A stretch of DNA of 64,000 nt, taken from NCBI RefSeq assembly GCF_006152065.1, contig NZ_VDFW01000017.1, positions 83,521 to 147,520 of the forward strand, read 5' to 3'. Positions 1 to 11,587 of this stretch are shown in pieces (position 1 is the stretch's first letter; each line of letters starts with the position of its first letter). The translations under genes and the position numbers were made by a program. Source of the DNA: Amycolatopsis alkalitolerans (GTDB lineage Bacteria; Actinomycetota; Actinomycetes; Mycobacteriales; Pseudonocardiaceae). The notes below the pieces were generated by a model. The model saw only the letters and a program-made list of their open reading frames with translations. It made no database searches and was not told the DNA's origin.

Positions 1-118
1 GGCGTCCTTCACGAAAGTGATGCCGCGCGACTACGCGCGTGTCCTGGAAGCGATGAAAGCGGCGAAGGCAACGGGGCGCGACGTCGACGAGGCGGTCATG
101 GAGGTGGCCAATGGCTGA
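1..118 (+). CDS. gltB: glutamate synthase large subunit, C-terminal fragment
   Basis: This is the last 38 codons of a gene that begins outside the window, read in the frame starting at base 2 and ending with TGA at 116-118. The residues fit the C-terminal tail of GltB, for example the stretch MPRDYARVLEAMKAA. The gene overlaps the gltD start by 8 bp, the usual translationally coupled gltBD order. GltB is the glutamine amidotransferase and FMN/Fe-S subunit that forms glutamate from glutamine and 2-oxoglutarate. The identification rests on the tail sequence together with the gltD neighbour. Confidence 0.85.
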   Translation, partial: ASFTKVMPRDYARVLEAMKAAKATGRDVDEAVMEVANG

Positions 119-1619
119 CCCCCGCGGTTTCATGAAGTTCGAACGGCGCGACCCGAAGAAGCGGTCTCGTGACGAGCGGGTCCACGACTGGCGCGAGGTC
201 TACGCGGTCGAACCGGCCGAGGAGCGCAACGCCGAGGTGCGCACGCAGGCCGCGCGCTGTATGGACTGCGGTATCCCGTTCTGTCATTCCGGCAGCGCGG
301 GCTGCCCGCTGGGCAACCTGATCCCGGAGTGGAACGACCTTGTCCGGCAAGGACATTGGGCGTCCGCGAGCGACCGGCTGCACGCGACCAACAACTTCCC
401 CGAATTCACCGGGAAGCTGTGCCCCGCCCCGTGCGAGGCGGGCTGCGTGCTGTCGATCTCACCGGAGTCCGGCGGGCCGGTGGCGATCAAGAACGTCGAG
501 GCCACGATCGCGGACGTCTCGTGGGAGATGGGCCTCGTCGAACCGCAGGCGGCCGAGGTGTCCTCGGGTCAGCGGGTCGCGGTCGTCGGTTCCGGCCCGG
601 CGGGCCTCGCCGCGGCGCAGCAGCTGACCCGGGCCGGGCACGAGGTGACCGTGTTCGAGCGCGATGACCGGCTCGGTGGGTTGCTGCGCTACGGCATCCC
701 CGAGTTCAAGATGGAGAAGAAGCATCTCGACCGGCGCCTGGCGCAACTGCGCAAGGAGGGCACCCGGTTCGTCACGGGGTGCGAGGTCGGGGTTGACCTG
801 ACCGTCGAGGAACTGCGTGCCCGGTATGACGCGGTGGTGCTCGCGGTGGGCGCGCTGCGCGGGCGCGACGACACGACGACCCCGGGCCGCGAGCTGGCCG
901 GGATCCACCTCGCGATGGACCATCTGGTGCAGGCCAACAAGCAGTGCGAGGGCGACGGCCCGCCGGAGATCGACGCGACCGGCAAGCATGTGGTCGTCAT
1001 CGGCGGCGGTGACACCGGCGCGGACAGCTACGGCACGTCGACCCGCCAGGGCGCGCTTTCGGTGACCCAGCTCGACCAGTACCCGATGCCGCCCACCACG
1101 CGCGACGACGACGTGTCGCCGTGGCCGACCTGGCCGTATGTGCTGCGCACGTACCCGGCGCACGAAGAGGGCGGCGAGCGGAAGTTCGGGGTCGCGGTGA
1201 AGCGCTTCGTCGGTGACGAAGAGGGGCGTGTGCGGGCGATCGAGTTGCAGAAGGTTCGCGTGTCGCGCCATCCGGAAACGGGTGTGCGGCAGGTCGTGCC
1301 GGCCGGTGACGAGGTCGAGCAGATCCCGGCCGATCTGGTGCTGCTCGCGATCGGGTTCGAGGGCGTCGAACAGATGCGCCTGCTCGACGACCTGGGCATC
1401 GAACTGGCCAGGAACGGGCGCGTGTCCTGCGGTAGCGACTGGCAGACCGACGCTCCCGGCGTCTTCGTCTGCGGCGACGCGCATCGCGGCGCTTCCCTTG
1501 TGGTGTGGGCGATCGCGGAAGGCCGCTCGGTGGCGAACGCGGTCGACACCTACCTCACCGGCGCCAGCGACCTCCCGGCCCCCGTCCACCCCACCGCGCT
1601 GCCCCTGGCGCCCGTCTGA
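111..1619 (+). CDS. gltD: glutamate synthase small subunit
   Basis: A 502-residue NADPH-dependent GltD, which passes electrons from NADPH through FAD and Fe-S centres to GltB. The N-terminal half carries the cysteine clusters (CMDCGIPFCHSGSAGCPLGN near residue 51 and CPAPCEAGC near 104) that ligate the 4Fe-4S centres. An FAD-binding Rossmann motif GSGPAGLAAA follows near residue 161, then a second nucleotide-binding motif GGGDTGAD near 299. After that second motif the sequence reads SYGTSTRQGA, where family members usually have a cysteine; this is a small oddity. Length is normal. The ATG overlaps the end of gltB, so the two genes are one operon. Confidence 0.95.
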   Translation: MADPRGFMKFERRDPKKRSRDERVHDWREVYAVEPAEERNAEVRTQAARCMDCGIPFCHSGSAGCPLGNLIPEWNDLVRQGHWASASDRLHATNNFPEFTGKLCPAPCEAGCVLSISPESGGPVAIKNVEATIADVSWEMGLVEPQAAEVSSGQRVAVVGSGPAGLAAAQQLTRAGHEVTVFERDDRLGGLLRYGIPEFKMEKKHLDRRLAQLRKEGTRFVTGCEVGVDLTVEELRARYDAVVLAVGALRGRDDTTTPGRELAGIHLAMDHLVQANKQCEGDGPPEIDATGKHVVVIGGGDTGADSYGTSTRQGALSVTQLDQYPMPPTTRDDDVSPWPTWPYVLRTYPAHEEGGERKFGVAVKRFVGDEEGRVRAIELQKVRVSRHPETGVRQVVPAGDEVEQIPADLVLLAIGFEGVEQMRLLDDLGIELARNGRVSCGSDWQTDAPGVFVCGDAHRGASLVVWAIAEGRSVANAVDTYLTGASDLPAPVHPTALPLAPV

Positions 1620-1624
1620 CCGTC

Positions 1625-1645
1625 GAACTCGACGTTCACGACCCT
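1625..1645. repeat. single 21-bp GAGTTCGACGTTC-type unit
   Basis: Just after the gltD stop lies one copy (GAACTCGACGTTCACGACCC and one further base) of the 21-bp intergenic repeat that forms long arrays at 28858-29170 and 39030-39134. Only the first dozen bases are well conserved, so this is a weak, isolated member. Confidence 0.45.
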
Positions 1646-1741
1646 CAGTGAGTTCTCAGCAGTGACCGCGCTCACCTGGCGACCCCGGCCGGGTGCCGGT
1701 TCACTGGCTTCCATCAAGGGGAATTCCACAAGGGGTGAATC

Positions 1742-3898
1742 ATGGACACCGGTGTGTTCGCGAGACTCGGGCGCTTCGTCGTGGGCCGGCCGTGGTGGGT
1801 GGTCGGCGCGTGGGTGCTGCTGGCCGTCGTGGTCATCGCCACCGCGCCGGCGCTGCCGAAGGCCAGCAACGAAAGCGACGCGCTGCCAAGGGATTACGAG
1901 TCCATCCAGGCCGCGACGCTGGGCCAGCAGGCGTTCCCCAGCGCGTTCACCCCGTCGATGATCGTTGTGTTCTCCCGCGCCGACGGGGCGCCGCTCACCG
2001 AGCAGGACTCGGCGAAAGTTTCCCAGGTCGTCACCGAACTGGGTGCCAAGCACCTTCCCGATATCCAGGCGATCCTGCCCGCGCAGCCCTCACCGAACAA
2101 GCTCGTCGAGCTGTCCGCGGTGAAGATGCCGCAGCTGGGCGGCGGTAACCAGCAGCAACTGACGGACGCGGCGAAAGGGTTCCGCACCGAACTGCAATCC
2201 CTTGTCGGGCACGATAATCTTCAGGCAGGAACCACCGGAACCGTTGCGCAGCAACTGGATTCGCAGGAGGCGTCCCGCAACTCCGACGCGATCGTCGGGG
2301 TCTCGACCGTCGTGATGATCCTGCTGCTGCTCCTGCTGATCTTCCGCAGCCCGATCATCGCGCTGCTCCCGATCGTCCTCATCGGAATCGTCTCCCAGGT
2401 GGCCAACGGGCTCATCGCCTGGGTGGTGAAGTTGTTCGGCATGCAGGCCGACAGTTCGATCTCCTCGATCCTCATCGTCGTGCTGTTCGGCGTCGGCACC
2501 GACTACATCCTGTTCCTGATGTTCCGCTACCGGGAACGGCTCCGCGCCGGAGACGAGCCGAAGCAGGCGATGGTGACGGCCGTCAGCCGCGTCGGCGAGG
2601 CGATCACGTCCGCCGCCACGGTGGTGATCATCGCGTTCCTGACGATGGCGCTGTCGCTGTTCGGGTTCTTCCGCTCGATGGGGCCGGCGCTCGCGATCGC
2701 CGTCGCGGTCACCCTGCTGGCCGGCCTGACACTCGTCCCCGCGGTGGTTTCCCTGTTGGGCACCAAGGTGTTCTGGCCGTCGAAGGCCTGGCGGAAGGAA
2801 CCGGAGGCGGCCCGCTTCGCCGCCGTCGGGCGCGCGGTGGGGCGGCGGCCCGCGGTGTTCGCGGGAGTGTCCGGAGTGGTCATGGTCGCGCTCGCGATCG
2901 GACTGATCAACTTCAATCCGACCTTCGACCTCTCGTCCGGGTCCATGCCGGACACGGCCGAATCGCAGGTCGCGATGAAGACCCTCGAAAAGGGCCTGCC
3001 GCCGGGCGCCACGTCTCCGACGAACGTGTACCTGCGAAGCGAGAACGGTGCGCGTCTCGGCGAGGCCACCCTGACCGGGTTCGGCAACGATCTCCGGGCC
3101 GTACCGGGCGTCGGGCAGGTGGGCCGTCCGCAGGTGAGCACCGACGGCACGACCGCGAACTACTCGGTCACGCTCGCGAGCGATCCCGCCTCGGACGCCG
3201 CGATCGAAACCGTCCGCGGCCCGTTGCGCGACACCGCGCACGCCTCGGCGCCGCCGGGCACGAGGGCCCTGGTCGGCGGTATGACATCGGTGTACGTGGA
3301 TATCCAGAGCACGATGAACCGCGACTACCGGGTGGTGTTCCCGGTCGCGGCGGTGCTGATCATGCTGGTACTCGGGCTGATGCTGCGCAGCGTGGTCTCG
3401 CCGTGGTACGTGATGATCGCGGTCGGCCTCGGGTTCGCCGCGACGCTGGGCGCGACCACGTGGATCTTCCAGGGCATCTTCGGCGAGTCCGGGCTGATCT
3501 TCATGATCCCGCTGATCATCTACATGTTCGTGGTCGCGCTGGGCACCGACTACAACATCCTGATGATGTCGCGGCTGCGCGAGGAGGCGAAGGAGGGCAA
3601 GCCGCCGCGGGAGGCCGCCGCGATGGCGATCCGGCATACCGGCCCGACCATCGCCGCGGCCGGGGTGATCCTCGCCGGTTCGCTCGGCGCGCTCATGCTG
3701 GCGGGCAACGCGCTGCTCGCGGAAATGGGCTTCGCGCTGGCGTTCGGCATCCTCGTGGCGGCGTTCGTGATGGCGATGTTCTTCGTGCCGAGCCTGACCG
3801 CGCTGATCGGGCGCGCCGCGTGGTGGCCCGGGCACGGGGACCGGGCGAAGGCGACGCCCGTCGAGCCGCGTGACCCGGTGTACAGCGGGCGCGGCTGA
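1742..3898 (+). CDS. MMPL/RND-family membrane transporter
   Basis: A 718-residue protein with the MMPL layout. A first membrane helix (residues about 20-40) is followed by an extracytoplasmic domain, a bundle of five to six helices (about 180-350), a second extracytoplasmic domain and a second helix bundle (about 535-690). Loops such as GVGTDYILFLMFRYRERL and ALGTDYNILMMSRLREE are the paired RND signature around the proton-relay Asp-Tyr. It is about the size of ActII-3/MmpL-type exporters of lipids or antibiotics. The substrate cannot be read from sequence. The start follows a GGGG-rich Shine-Dalgarno. It sits alone between gltD and aroG. Confidence 0.9.
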   Translation: MDTGVFARLGRFVVGRPWWVVGAWVLLAVVVIATAPALPKASNESDALPRDYESIQAATLGQQAFPSAFTPSMIVVFSRADGAPLTEQDSAKVSQVVTELGAKHLPDIQAILPAQPSPNKLVELSAVKMPQLGGGNQQQLTDAAKGFRTELQSLVGHDNLQAGTTGTVAQQLDSQEASRNSDAIVGVSTVVMILLLLLLIFRSPIIALLPIVLIGIVSQVANGLIAWVVKLFGMQADSSISSILIVVLFGVGTDYILFLMFRYRERLRAGDEPKQAMVTAVSRVGEAITSAATVVIIAFLTMALSLFGFFRSMGPALAIAVAVTLLAGLTLVPAVVSLLGTKVFWPSKAWRKEPEAARFAAVGRAVGRRPAVFAGVSGVVMVALAIGLINFNPTFDLSSGSMPDTAESQVAMKTLEKGLPPGATSPTNVYLRSENGARLGEATLTGFGNDLRAVPGVGQVGRPQVSTDGTTANYSVTLASDPASDAAIETVRGPLRDTAHASAPPGTRALVGGMTSVYVDIQSTMNRDYRVVFPVAAVLIMLVLGLMLRSVVSPWYVMIAVGLGFAATLGATTWIFQGIFGESGLIFMIPLIIYMFVVALGTDYNILMMSRLREEAKEGKPPREAAAMAIRHTGPTIAAAGVILAGSLGALMLAGNALLAEMGFALAFGILVAAFVMAMFFVPSLTALIGRAAWWPGHGDRAKATPVEPRDPVYSGRG

Positions 3899-5323
<1,425 letters not shown>

Positions 5324-5332
5324 CTAGCGGCT

Positions 5333-5389
5333 GTGCCGTGAGGGGGTCCCTCACGGCACATAAGGGCATGAGGGGGTCCCTCACGGCAC
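5333..5389. repeat. two GTGAGGG/CCCTCAC hairpin repeats, probable bidirectional terminator
   Basis: The first copy has perfect 12-bp arms, GTGCCGTGAGGG (5333-5344) and CCCTCACGGCAC (5348-5359), around a 3-nt loop. A second copy (5366-5389) keeps the TGAGGG/CCCTCA stem and the right arm. They lie between the convergent aroG and the 2'-5' RNA ligase-like gene, so a role in ending both transcripts is likely. The right arm of copy two supplies the stop codon and last residues of the minus-strand gene. Confidence 0.75.
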
Positions 5390-5941
5390 CGCCGGGGGCA
5401 GGGCGAACTCGGCGATGGTGCGCCACGGGCCGTACTCGTCTTCGCCCGCGACGAGGCGGACGCGGTCGATCCTCGCGTGCACCGGCAGGTGCGCGGCGAT
5501 GTCGGTCGCGATCCGCTGCTTGCCCGCGGTGTCGCCGCTGCGGCTGTCGGCCACGGTCAGATGCGGCACCGTGTCCGGATGCTCCCCGTCGTAGGGCAGA
5601 TGCGCCGGGAAACGCTCGCAGACCGCCGCGGTCAGCGCGCGGAAGTGCTCGTCCGGTTTGGGCTCCAGCCAGACGACCTCCTCGTCGAACCACTTCACCT
5701 GCGAGAAGGCGCAGTCGAACGCGGGAATCGCGGCCAGCGCCGCACCGAGCGCACCGAGCGTCTCCACGCCGATACTCGCCGGATGCACGAACGGGTACAG
5801 CACCGTCACATGCGCGGGCACCGTCGAGGTGGGGCTGTCAACGAGCCTGCGGCGGTGCGAGGTCACCAGCGGTTCCGTTTCGGGAACCGGAACGATGAGC
5901 GCGCTGCGCGTCGCGCGCGAAAGCCAAGCGGGGACCGGCAT
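5381..5941 (-). CDS. 2'-5' RNA ligase / cyclic phosphodiesterase superfamily protein
   Basis: A 186-residue member of the 2H phosphoesterase superfamily. The two catalytic HxT motifs are visible as HVTVLYPF in the N-terminal half and HLTVAD in the C-terminal half, which defines the two-lobed fold. Family members cleave or join 2'-5' or 2',3'-cyclic phosphodiester bonds in RNA or nucleotides; the substrate here is unknown. The last codons and the TGA lie inside the hairpin repeat at 5378-5389, so the natural C-terminus may have been replaced by repeat sequence. It is convergent with aroG. Confidence 0.85.
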   Translation of the reverse strand: MPVPAWLSRATRSALIVPVPETEPLVTSHRRRLVDSPTSTVPAHVTVLYPFVHPASIGVETLGALGAALAAIPAFDCAFSQVKWFDEEVVWLEPKPDEHFRALTAAVCERFPAHLPYDGEHPDTVPHLTVADSRSGDTAGKQRIATDIAAHLPVHARIDRVRLVAGEDEYGPWRTIAEFALPPAVP

Positions 5942-5972
5942 ACCTCAATTCTGGCCTACCAAGGTCACGAAG

Positions 5973-7274
5973 TCAGACAGACCGTTCATAGAGTTCCGCC
6001 GCCGACTTCAGCACCGCGTCCCGCAGTGACCCGGTGTCGGCCACCGCGGCGCCGTTCGCCTGAAGTCCGATGTGGACGAAACCGCGGTAGGTCGCCGCCG
6101 CGATGCCGACCGCGTGCCGCGAGGCCAGTGGTACCAACGGATACACCTCGCGCAGCGGCGCGCCGTCGAGGGAGAGGTCCAGCTTCGGCAGCGGCACGTT
6201 GGTGATCACCGTGTCGAACAGCAGCCCGGCCGCCTGCCCGGCGAACCGGGTCGCCAGGCGGTGCACCTGCGGCGGGATCCGTCCCGCGAGCACGGGTATC
6301 GCCCCGGCGCCCGAGAGCGGCCCGGCCGCCTTGCTGGCGTTCATCGACCGGCGGATCTCCCGCAGCCGCTCCACCGGATCCTCCATGTGGACCGGCAGTT
6401 CGCACAGGTAACCGGAAAGCTGGTTCGCCGACGTGCCACCGTCGCGGGCGCGTGTGCTGACCGGGATCAGGGCCCGCAGCGGCCGCCGCGCCGCCCGCTG
6501 CCCGCGATCGGATATCCAGCCTCGCAACGCGCCCGTGAGCACGGCCAGCAGCACGTCATTGGTCGTGCCGCCTTGCGTGCACCGGATGGCACGCAGATCG
6601 GCTTCGTCCAACCGGAGGAACCCGAGCCGCCGGGTGGCGGAATCCGGTGCTGCCAACGGCGACACCGGATACGGCCGGGCGGCGCGCAGCATCGCCGACG
6701 CGATGCCGGCGTTCTCCCCGGCCTCGCTGAGCGCGTCCTTGACCATCGCCAGCGGCGAGCGCGGGCGCGGCCGCGGCTCGGACGCCGCCACGATCGTGGC
6801 TGTCACCGGCAGCTCGTCCAGCAGCCCCGCCGCGACGGCGAAAGCGCCGGCGCCGTCGGTGAACGAATGGTGCAGTTTCAACAGCAGCGCGAACCTGCCT
6901 TCGGAAAGTCCGGTTACGACCTGCACCTGCCAGGGCGGGCGCCGCAGGTCGAGCGGCTCCTCGATCCATTGCGCCGCATGGGAAGCGAGCGCGTCGCACT
7001 CGCCTTGCAGCATGCGCACCTGGATGTGCCGCTCCGCGTCGAACGACGGATCCTCGGTCCACCGCGCTCCGCCGGGCGGTAGCAGGGTAGAGCTGGCGTG
7101 CCTGCGCAGCCGGGGCAGCCGTGCCGCCCGTTCGGCCAGCAGGGTCGCGATCCGCGCGGGTGCGATTTCCTCCTCGGGTGAGAAGATCGCCACCGCGCCC
7201 ATATGCATGGGGGTGGTTTCCCCCTCCAGGCAGAGAAACGCGACATCGAGCCCACTGAGCTGGCGGCCTGCCAT
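5973..7274 (-). CDS. WS/DGAT-family wax ester synthase / diacylglycerol acyltransferase
   Basis: A 433-residue acyl-CoA-dependent acyltransferase that esterifies diacylglycerol or fatty alcohol. The HHxxxDG catalytic motif is present as HHSFTDGAGAF, the N-terminus has the family signature QLSGLDVAFLCLE, and the C-terminal region ends with the NVPLPK and ASRHAVGIAAATY stretches typical of the DUF1298 half. The ATG at 7274 was chosen because GAAGGG lies about six bases upstream and the residue order then matches the family. A short leaderless ORF (7298-7336) and its promoter precede it. Confidence 0.9.
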   Translation of the reverse strand: MAGRQLSGLDVAFLCLEGETTPMHMGAVAIFSPEEEIAPARIATLLAERAARLPRLRRHASSTLLPPGGARWTEDPSFDAERHIQVRMLQGECDALASHAAQWIEEPLDLRRPPWQVQVVTGLSEGRFALLLKLHHSFTDGAGAFAVAAGLLDELPVTATIVAASEPRPRPRSPLAMVKDALSEAGENAGIASAMLRAARPYPVSPLAAPDSATRRLGFLRLDEADLRAIRCTQGGTTNDVLLAVLTGALRGWISDRGQRAARRPLRALIPVSTRARDGGTSANQLSGYLCELPVHMEDPVERLREIRRSMNASKAAGPLSGAGAIPVLAGRIPPQVHRLATRFAGQAAGLLFDTVITNVPLPKLDLSLDGAPLREVYPLVPLASRHAVGIAAATYRGFVHIGLQANGAAVADTGSLRDAVLKSAAELYERSV

Positions 7275-7297
7275 GGGCGACCCTTCTGTGGTCGTTT

Positions 7298-7336
7298 TCA
7301 GGAAAAGGACGGGCAACTACTGCAGCGCACGGACAT
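7298..7336 (-). CDS. 12-codon leaderless upstream ORF with CxxC (putative attenuator peptide)
   Basis: The sequence encodes MSVRCSSCPSFS and a stop, 23 bp before the WS/DGAT start. TACGCT (7348-7343) lies exactly six bases before the ATG, as in leaderless actinobacterial promoters, and TTAGCG is found 18 bp further upstream as a possible -35 box. Short leaderless ORFs rich in cysteine codons are known in mycobacteria as cysteine-responsive attenuators. This one has two cysteines only, so that role is inferred. No homology claim is possible for so short a peptide. Confidence 0.45.
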   Translation of the reverse strand: MSVRCSSCPSFS

Positions 7337-7467
7337 GACAAGAGCGTAGTCGTTATGTTTCCACGGCGCTAACAGCGAATCTTCTTCACCCGAAAGGAGG
7401 ATCCACCGTCCACAAAGGAGTATCGCGACCCCGGCAATGGTCCCTTTCCTCGACCAATCAGAAATGA

Positions 7468-9423
<1,956 letters not shown>

Positions 9424-9555
9424 GGAGGCGATCGTACGGACTTCCGTCACCCGTGTGGGCGGAACCCGGTCTGAAACGATCGTGCCTGACTACAGGTGTT
9501 GAACCAAAGGTTCGATATTGCGCTGGGTGATACCCGATGTGGCACAGTGTCAGCT

Positions 9556-9924
9556 GTGAGTGCGATTCCAGTCGCTGATGACGTGCTCGGGCCGGACGTG
9601 GCCGTGCTCTCGCTGGAGACGGTCAGCGAGAGGCTGGGCCATTCCGCGAACAAGGTGCGGCAGTTGCTGCGGGACGGGCAGCTGCTCGCGGTCCGCCGGG
9701 ACGGAGCCCTGTACGTGCCCGCTGACTTCCTCGCCGGCTCGGCGCCGGTGAAAGGCCTGGCGGGGCTGCTGACGGTGCTGCACGACGCCGGGTTCAGCCG
9801 GACCGAGATGCTGAGGTGGCTCTACACCGAGGACGAGTCGCTGCCGGGGGTCACCCCGATCAACGCCCTGCGCACCAATCACGGCACCGAAGTCAAGCGG
9901 CGGGCACAGGCGATGGCGTTCTGA
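9556..9924 (+). CDS. Rv2175c-like DNA-binding protein
   Basis: A 122-residue basic protein with an N-terminal winged helix-turn-helix (VSERLGHSANKVRQLLRDGQ) and a C-terminal domain ending near INALRTNHGTEVKRRAQAMAF. These features match Rv2175c, a DNA-binding protein phosphorylated by PknL in M. tuberculosis. Here too it is divergent from pknL. GTG at 9556 (or GTG at 9547) is preferred. CACAGT lies 7 nt before 9556 as a possible -10 for leaderless transcription, but the promoter match is weak. The 3' end overlaps the tail of the convergent MFS pseudogene by 32 bp. Confidence 0.85.
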   Translation: MSAIPVADDVLGPDVAVLSLETVSERLGHSANKVRQLLRDGQLLAVRRDGALYVPADFLAGSAPVKGLAGLLTVLHDAGFSRTEMLRWLYTEDESLPGVTPINALRTNHGTEVKRRAQAMAF

Positions 9925-11039
9925 TCCGCATCGCCAGGTAGGCCGCGCTCGCGACCAGCTGGACCGCGGCGGCCGCGAGCAGGCAGCCGGTGAGTGAACC
10001 GGCGGCCAGCGGGCCCGCGAGCGCGGACCCGGCGGCGAAAGCGGTCACCTTGAGGCTCGCCGCGGTCGTGAACACCTGCGCCCGCAGTTGTTCGGGCGCC
10101 TCGCGCCGGCGCACCGCGAACAAGGCCGTCAGCTGGGGCCCTTCCGCGATCCCGGCCACGAACGCCGCCCCCGACCACGGCCGGTCCCGGCAGTGCGCTG
10201 AGCGCCGCGCTGGCGGCAAGTACGAGCGTGCTGGCGAACACGAGTGTGTCCGGCATCCCGCGCCACGGGCGGCGCGCCAGTACGGCGTTCGCCGCCATGG
10301 CCGCGGCCGCGAGCACGGCCAGCAGCAACGCGCCCCGGCTCGCGCCGCCGAGCCGCTGGGCGCCGAGCAGCGGGTAGCACACGGTCGTCATGCCCACGCC
10401 GACGTAGGAGATCATCGACGTAACCGTTGCGCGCAGCAACGCGCGGTGTCGGACGAATGTCCGGAAACCTGCTGTCCAGTGCCGTTTCCGCACCTTCGCC
10501 GCGCGTGCGGGCAGCGACCACGCCGAGGGCAGCGCGAACACGACGAGGCCGGCGGCGGCCGCCACCGCGACCGGTGCGCCCAGCCGGTCGGCGACGAGCG
10601 CCGCGAGCGCCGGGCCGGTCAGGCTCGCGACGCTGAACGTCATCGCGTCCAAGGCCGTCGCCCGCTCCGGTCCGCGCTCGCCCACCGGTAGCTGCGACGT
10701 CCAGCCGCCCGCGACGGCCGGGTTGAACAGGCCGGCGAGCACCGCGAGCACGGGCACGGCGGGCAGCGGCAGCCGCCCCACCGACGCGAGCACCGCCGCC
10801 AGCCCCACGGCGTAGGCGGCGAGCGCGACCGCCAGCAGCCGCCCCGGCCGCCGCGCGCGGTCCAGCAGGGCACCGAACACCGGACCGCCAACGGCCGAGG
10901 ACGCGGTGAGCCCGGCCAGCAGCGCCGAGGCGACGACCGGCGAGCCGGTGACGGTGAGCCCGAGCAGCAGCAGCGCGGGGCCGGACGCCTCGTCGCCCAT
11001 GCGCGCGAGCGCCGCGCCCGCCAAGTAACGGCCTAGCAC
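9893..11039 (-). pseudogene. MFS transporter disrupted by a +1 frameshift
   Basis: The first 290 or so residues, from GTG 11039, form a good major facilitator (repeated Ala/Leu-rich helices, signature GALLDRARRPGR). In a CCCCC run at 10168-10172 the frame changes: the original frame turns into Arg/Gly-rich nonsense, while the next frame continues with EGPQLTALFAVRRREAPEQL, further helices, and a stop at 9893. Removing one base from the run restores a single protein of about 380 residues. Either the gene is broken, the base is a sequencing error, or the tract is phase-variable. GTG 11039 lies 7 nt after TAACGT, so transcription is probably leaderless. Confidence 0.8.
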
Positions 11040-11046
11040 GAAAAAG

Positions 11047-11056
11047 ACGTTACACT
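11047..11056. promoter_or_regulatory. bidirectional promoter with overlapping -10 hexamers
   Basis: ACGTTACACT contains TACACT (11051-11056) for the rightward CGNR gene and, on the other strand, TAACGT (11052-11047) for the leftward MFS gene. The two share the central TA. The start codons lie 6 nt (GTG 11063) and 7 nt (GTG 11039) downstream, so both messages should be leaderless. The geometry is ANNNTANNNT, the symmetrical arrangement known to cause divergent transcription in bacteria. Confidence 0.65.
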
Positions 11057-11062
11057 GGTGTC

Positions 11063-11587
11063 GTGCAAGCGCACCGAGCCGCCGATCTGGTGAACCTGCT
11101 GGCACCCGGGCCGCCGCCGGTCGAGGCGGTGGTCGAGGTGCTGCGCGCCTACGGGGAGCCCGAGCCGATCGAGTTGACCGAGGGCGACGTGCGCGAAATG
11201 CGCGAGGCCGCGCTGGTGCTGCGCGAGATCTTCGCGGCGCGCGATGTGGATCAGGCGGCGGAGTCGCTCAACGCCGCGCTGGCGGAGTACGCGTGCCCGC
11301 CGCGGCTGACGACACACGGCGGCACCTTCGCCTGGCACCTGCACGCCGATTCGAGTGACGACACGCCGTGGGGCGAATGGCTGCTCACCTCCTCGTGCCT
11401 GGCGCTGGCCTTCCTGCTGACCGAGCGCCAGGCACCGCCGGGCGGGCTGTGCGCCGCTCCCGGCTGCGGACGATCCTTTGTGGACACCGGGCGCGGCAGC
11501 CCGCGCCGGTACTGCTCACCGAGATGCGCGACGCGCGAACGCGTCGCCGCGCACCGGGTCAGGAGTTCTGGGCGTCCCGCCAGCTGA
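11063..11587 (+). CDS. CGNR zinc-finger protein
   Basis: A 174-residue protein of the ABATE/CGNR type. The N-terminal helical domain (about 1-120) is followed by a C-terminal treble-clef zinc ribbon with cysteines CAAPGCGRSF and YCSPRCATRERVAAHR. The eponymous CGNR is CATR here. Such proteins are presumed stress-related transcription regulators; a target cannot be inferred. It is transcribed away from the MFS gene from a shared -10 region, and its 3' end overlaps the convergent LLM gene by 29 bp. Confidence 0.85.
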   Translation: MQAHRAADLVNLLAPGPPPVEAVVEVLRAYGEPEPIELTEGDVREMREAALVLREIFAARDVDQAAESLNAALAEYACPPRLTTHGGTFAWHLHADSSDDTPWGEWLLTSSCLALAFLLTERQAPPGGLCAAPGCGRSFVDTGRGSPRRYCSPRCATRERVAAHRVRSSGRPAS

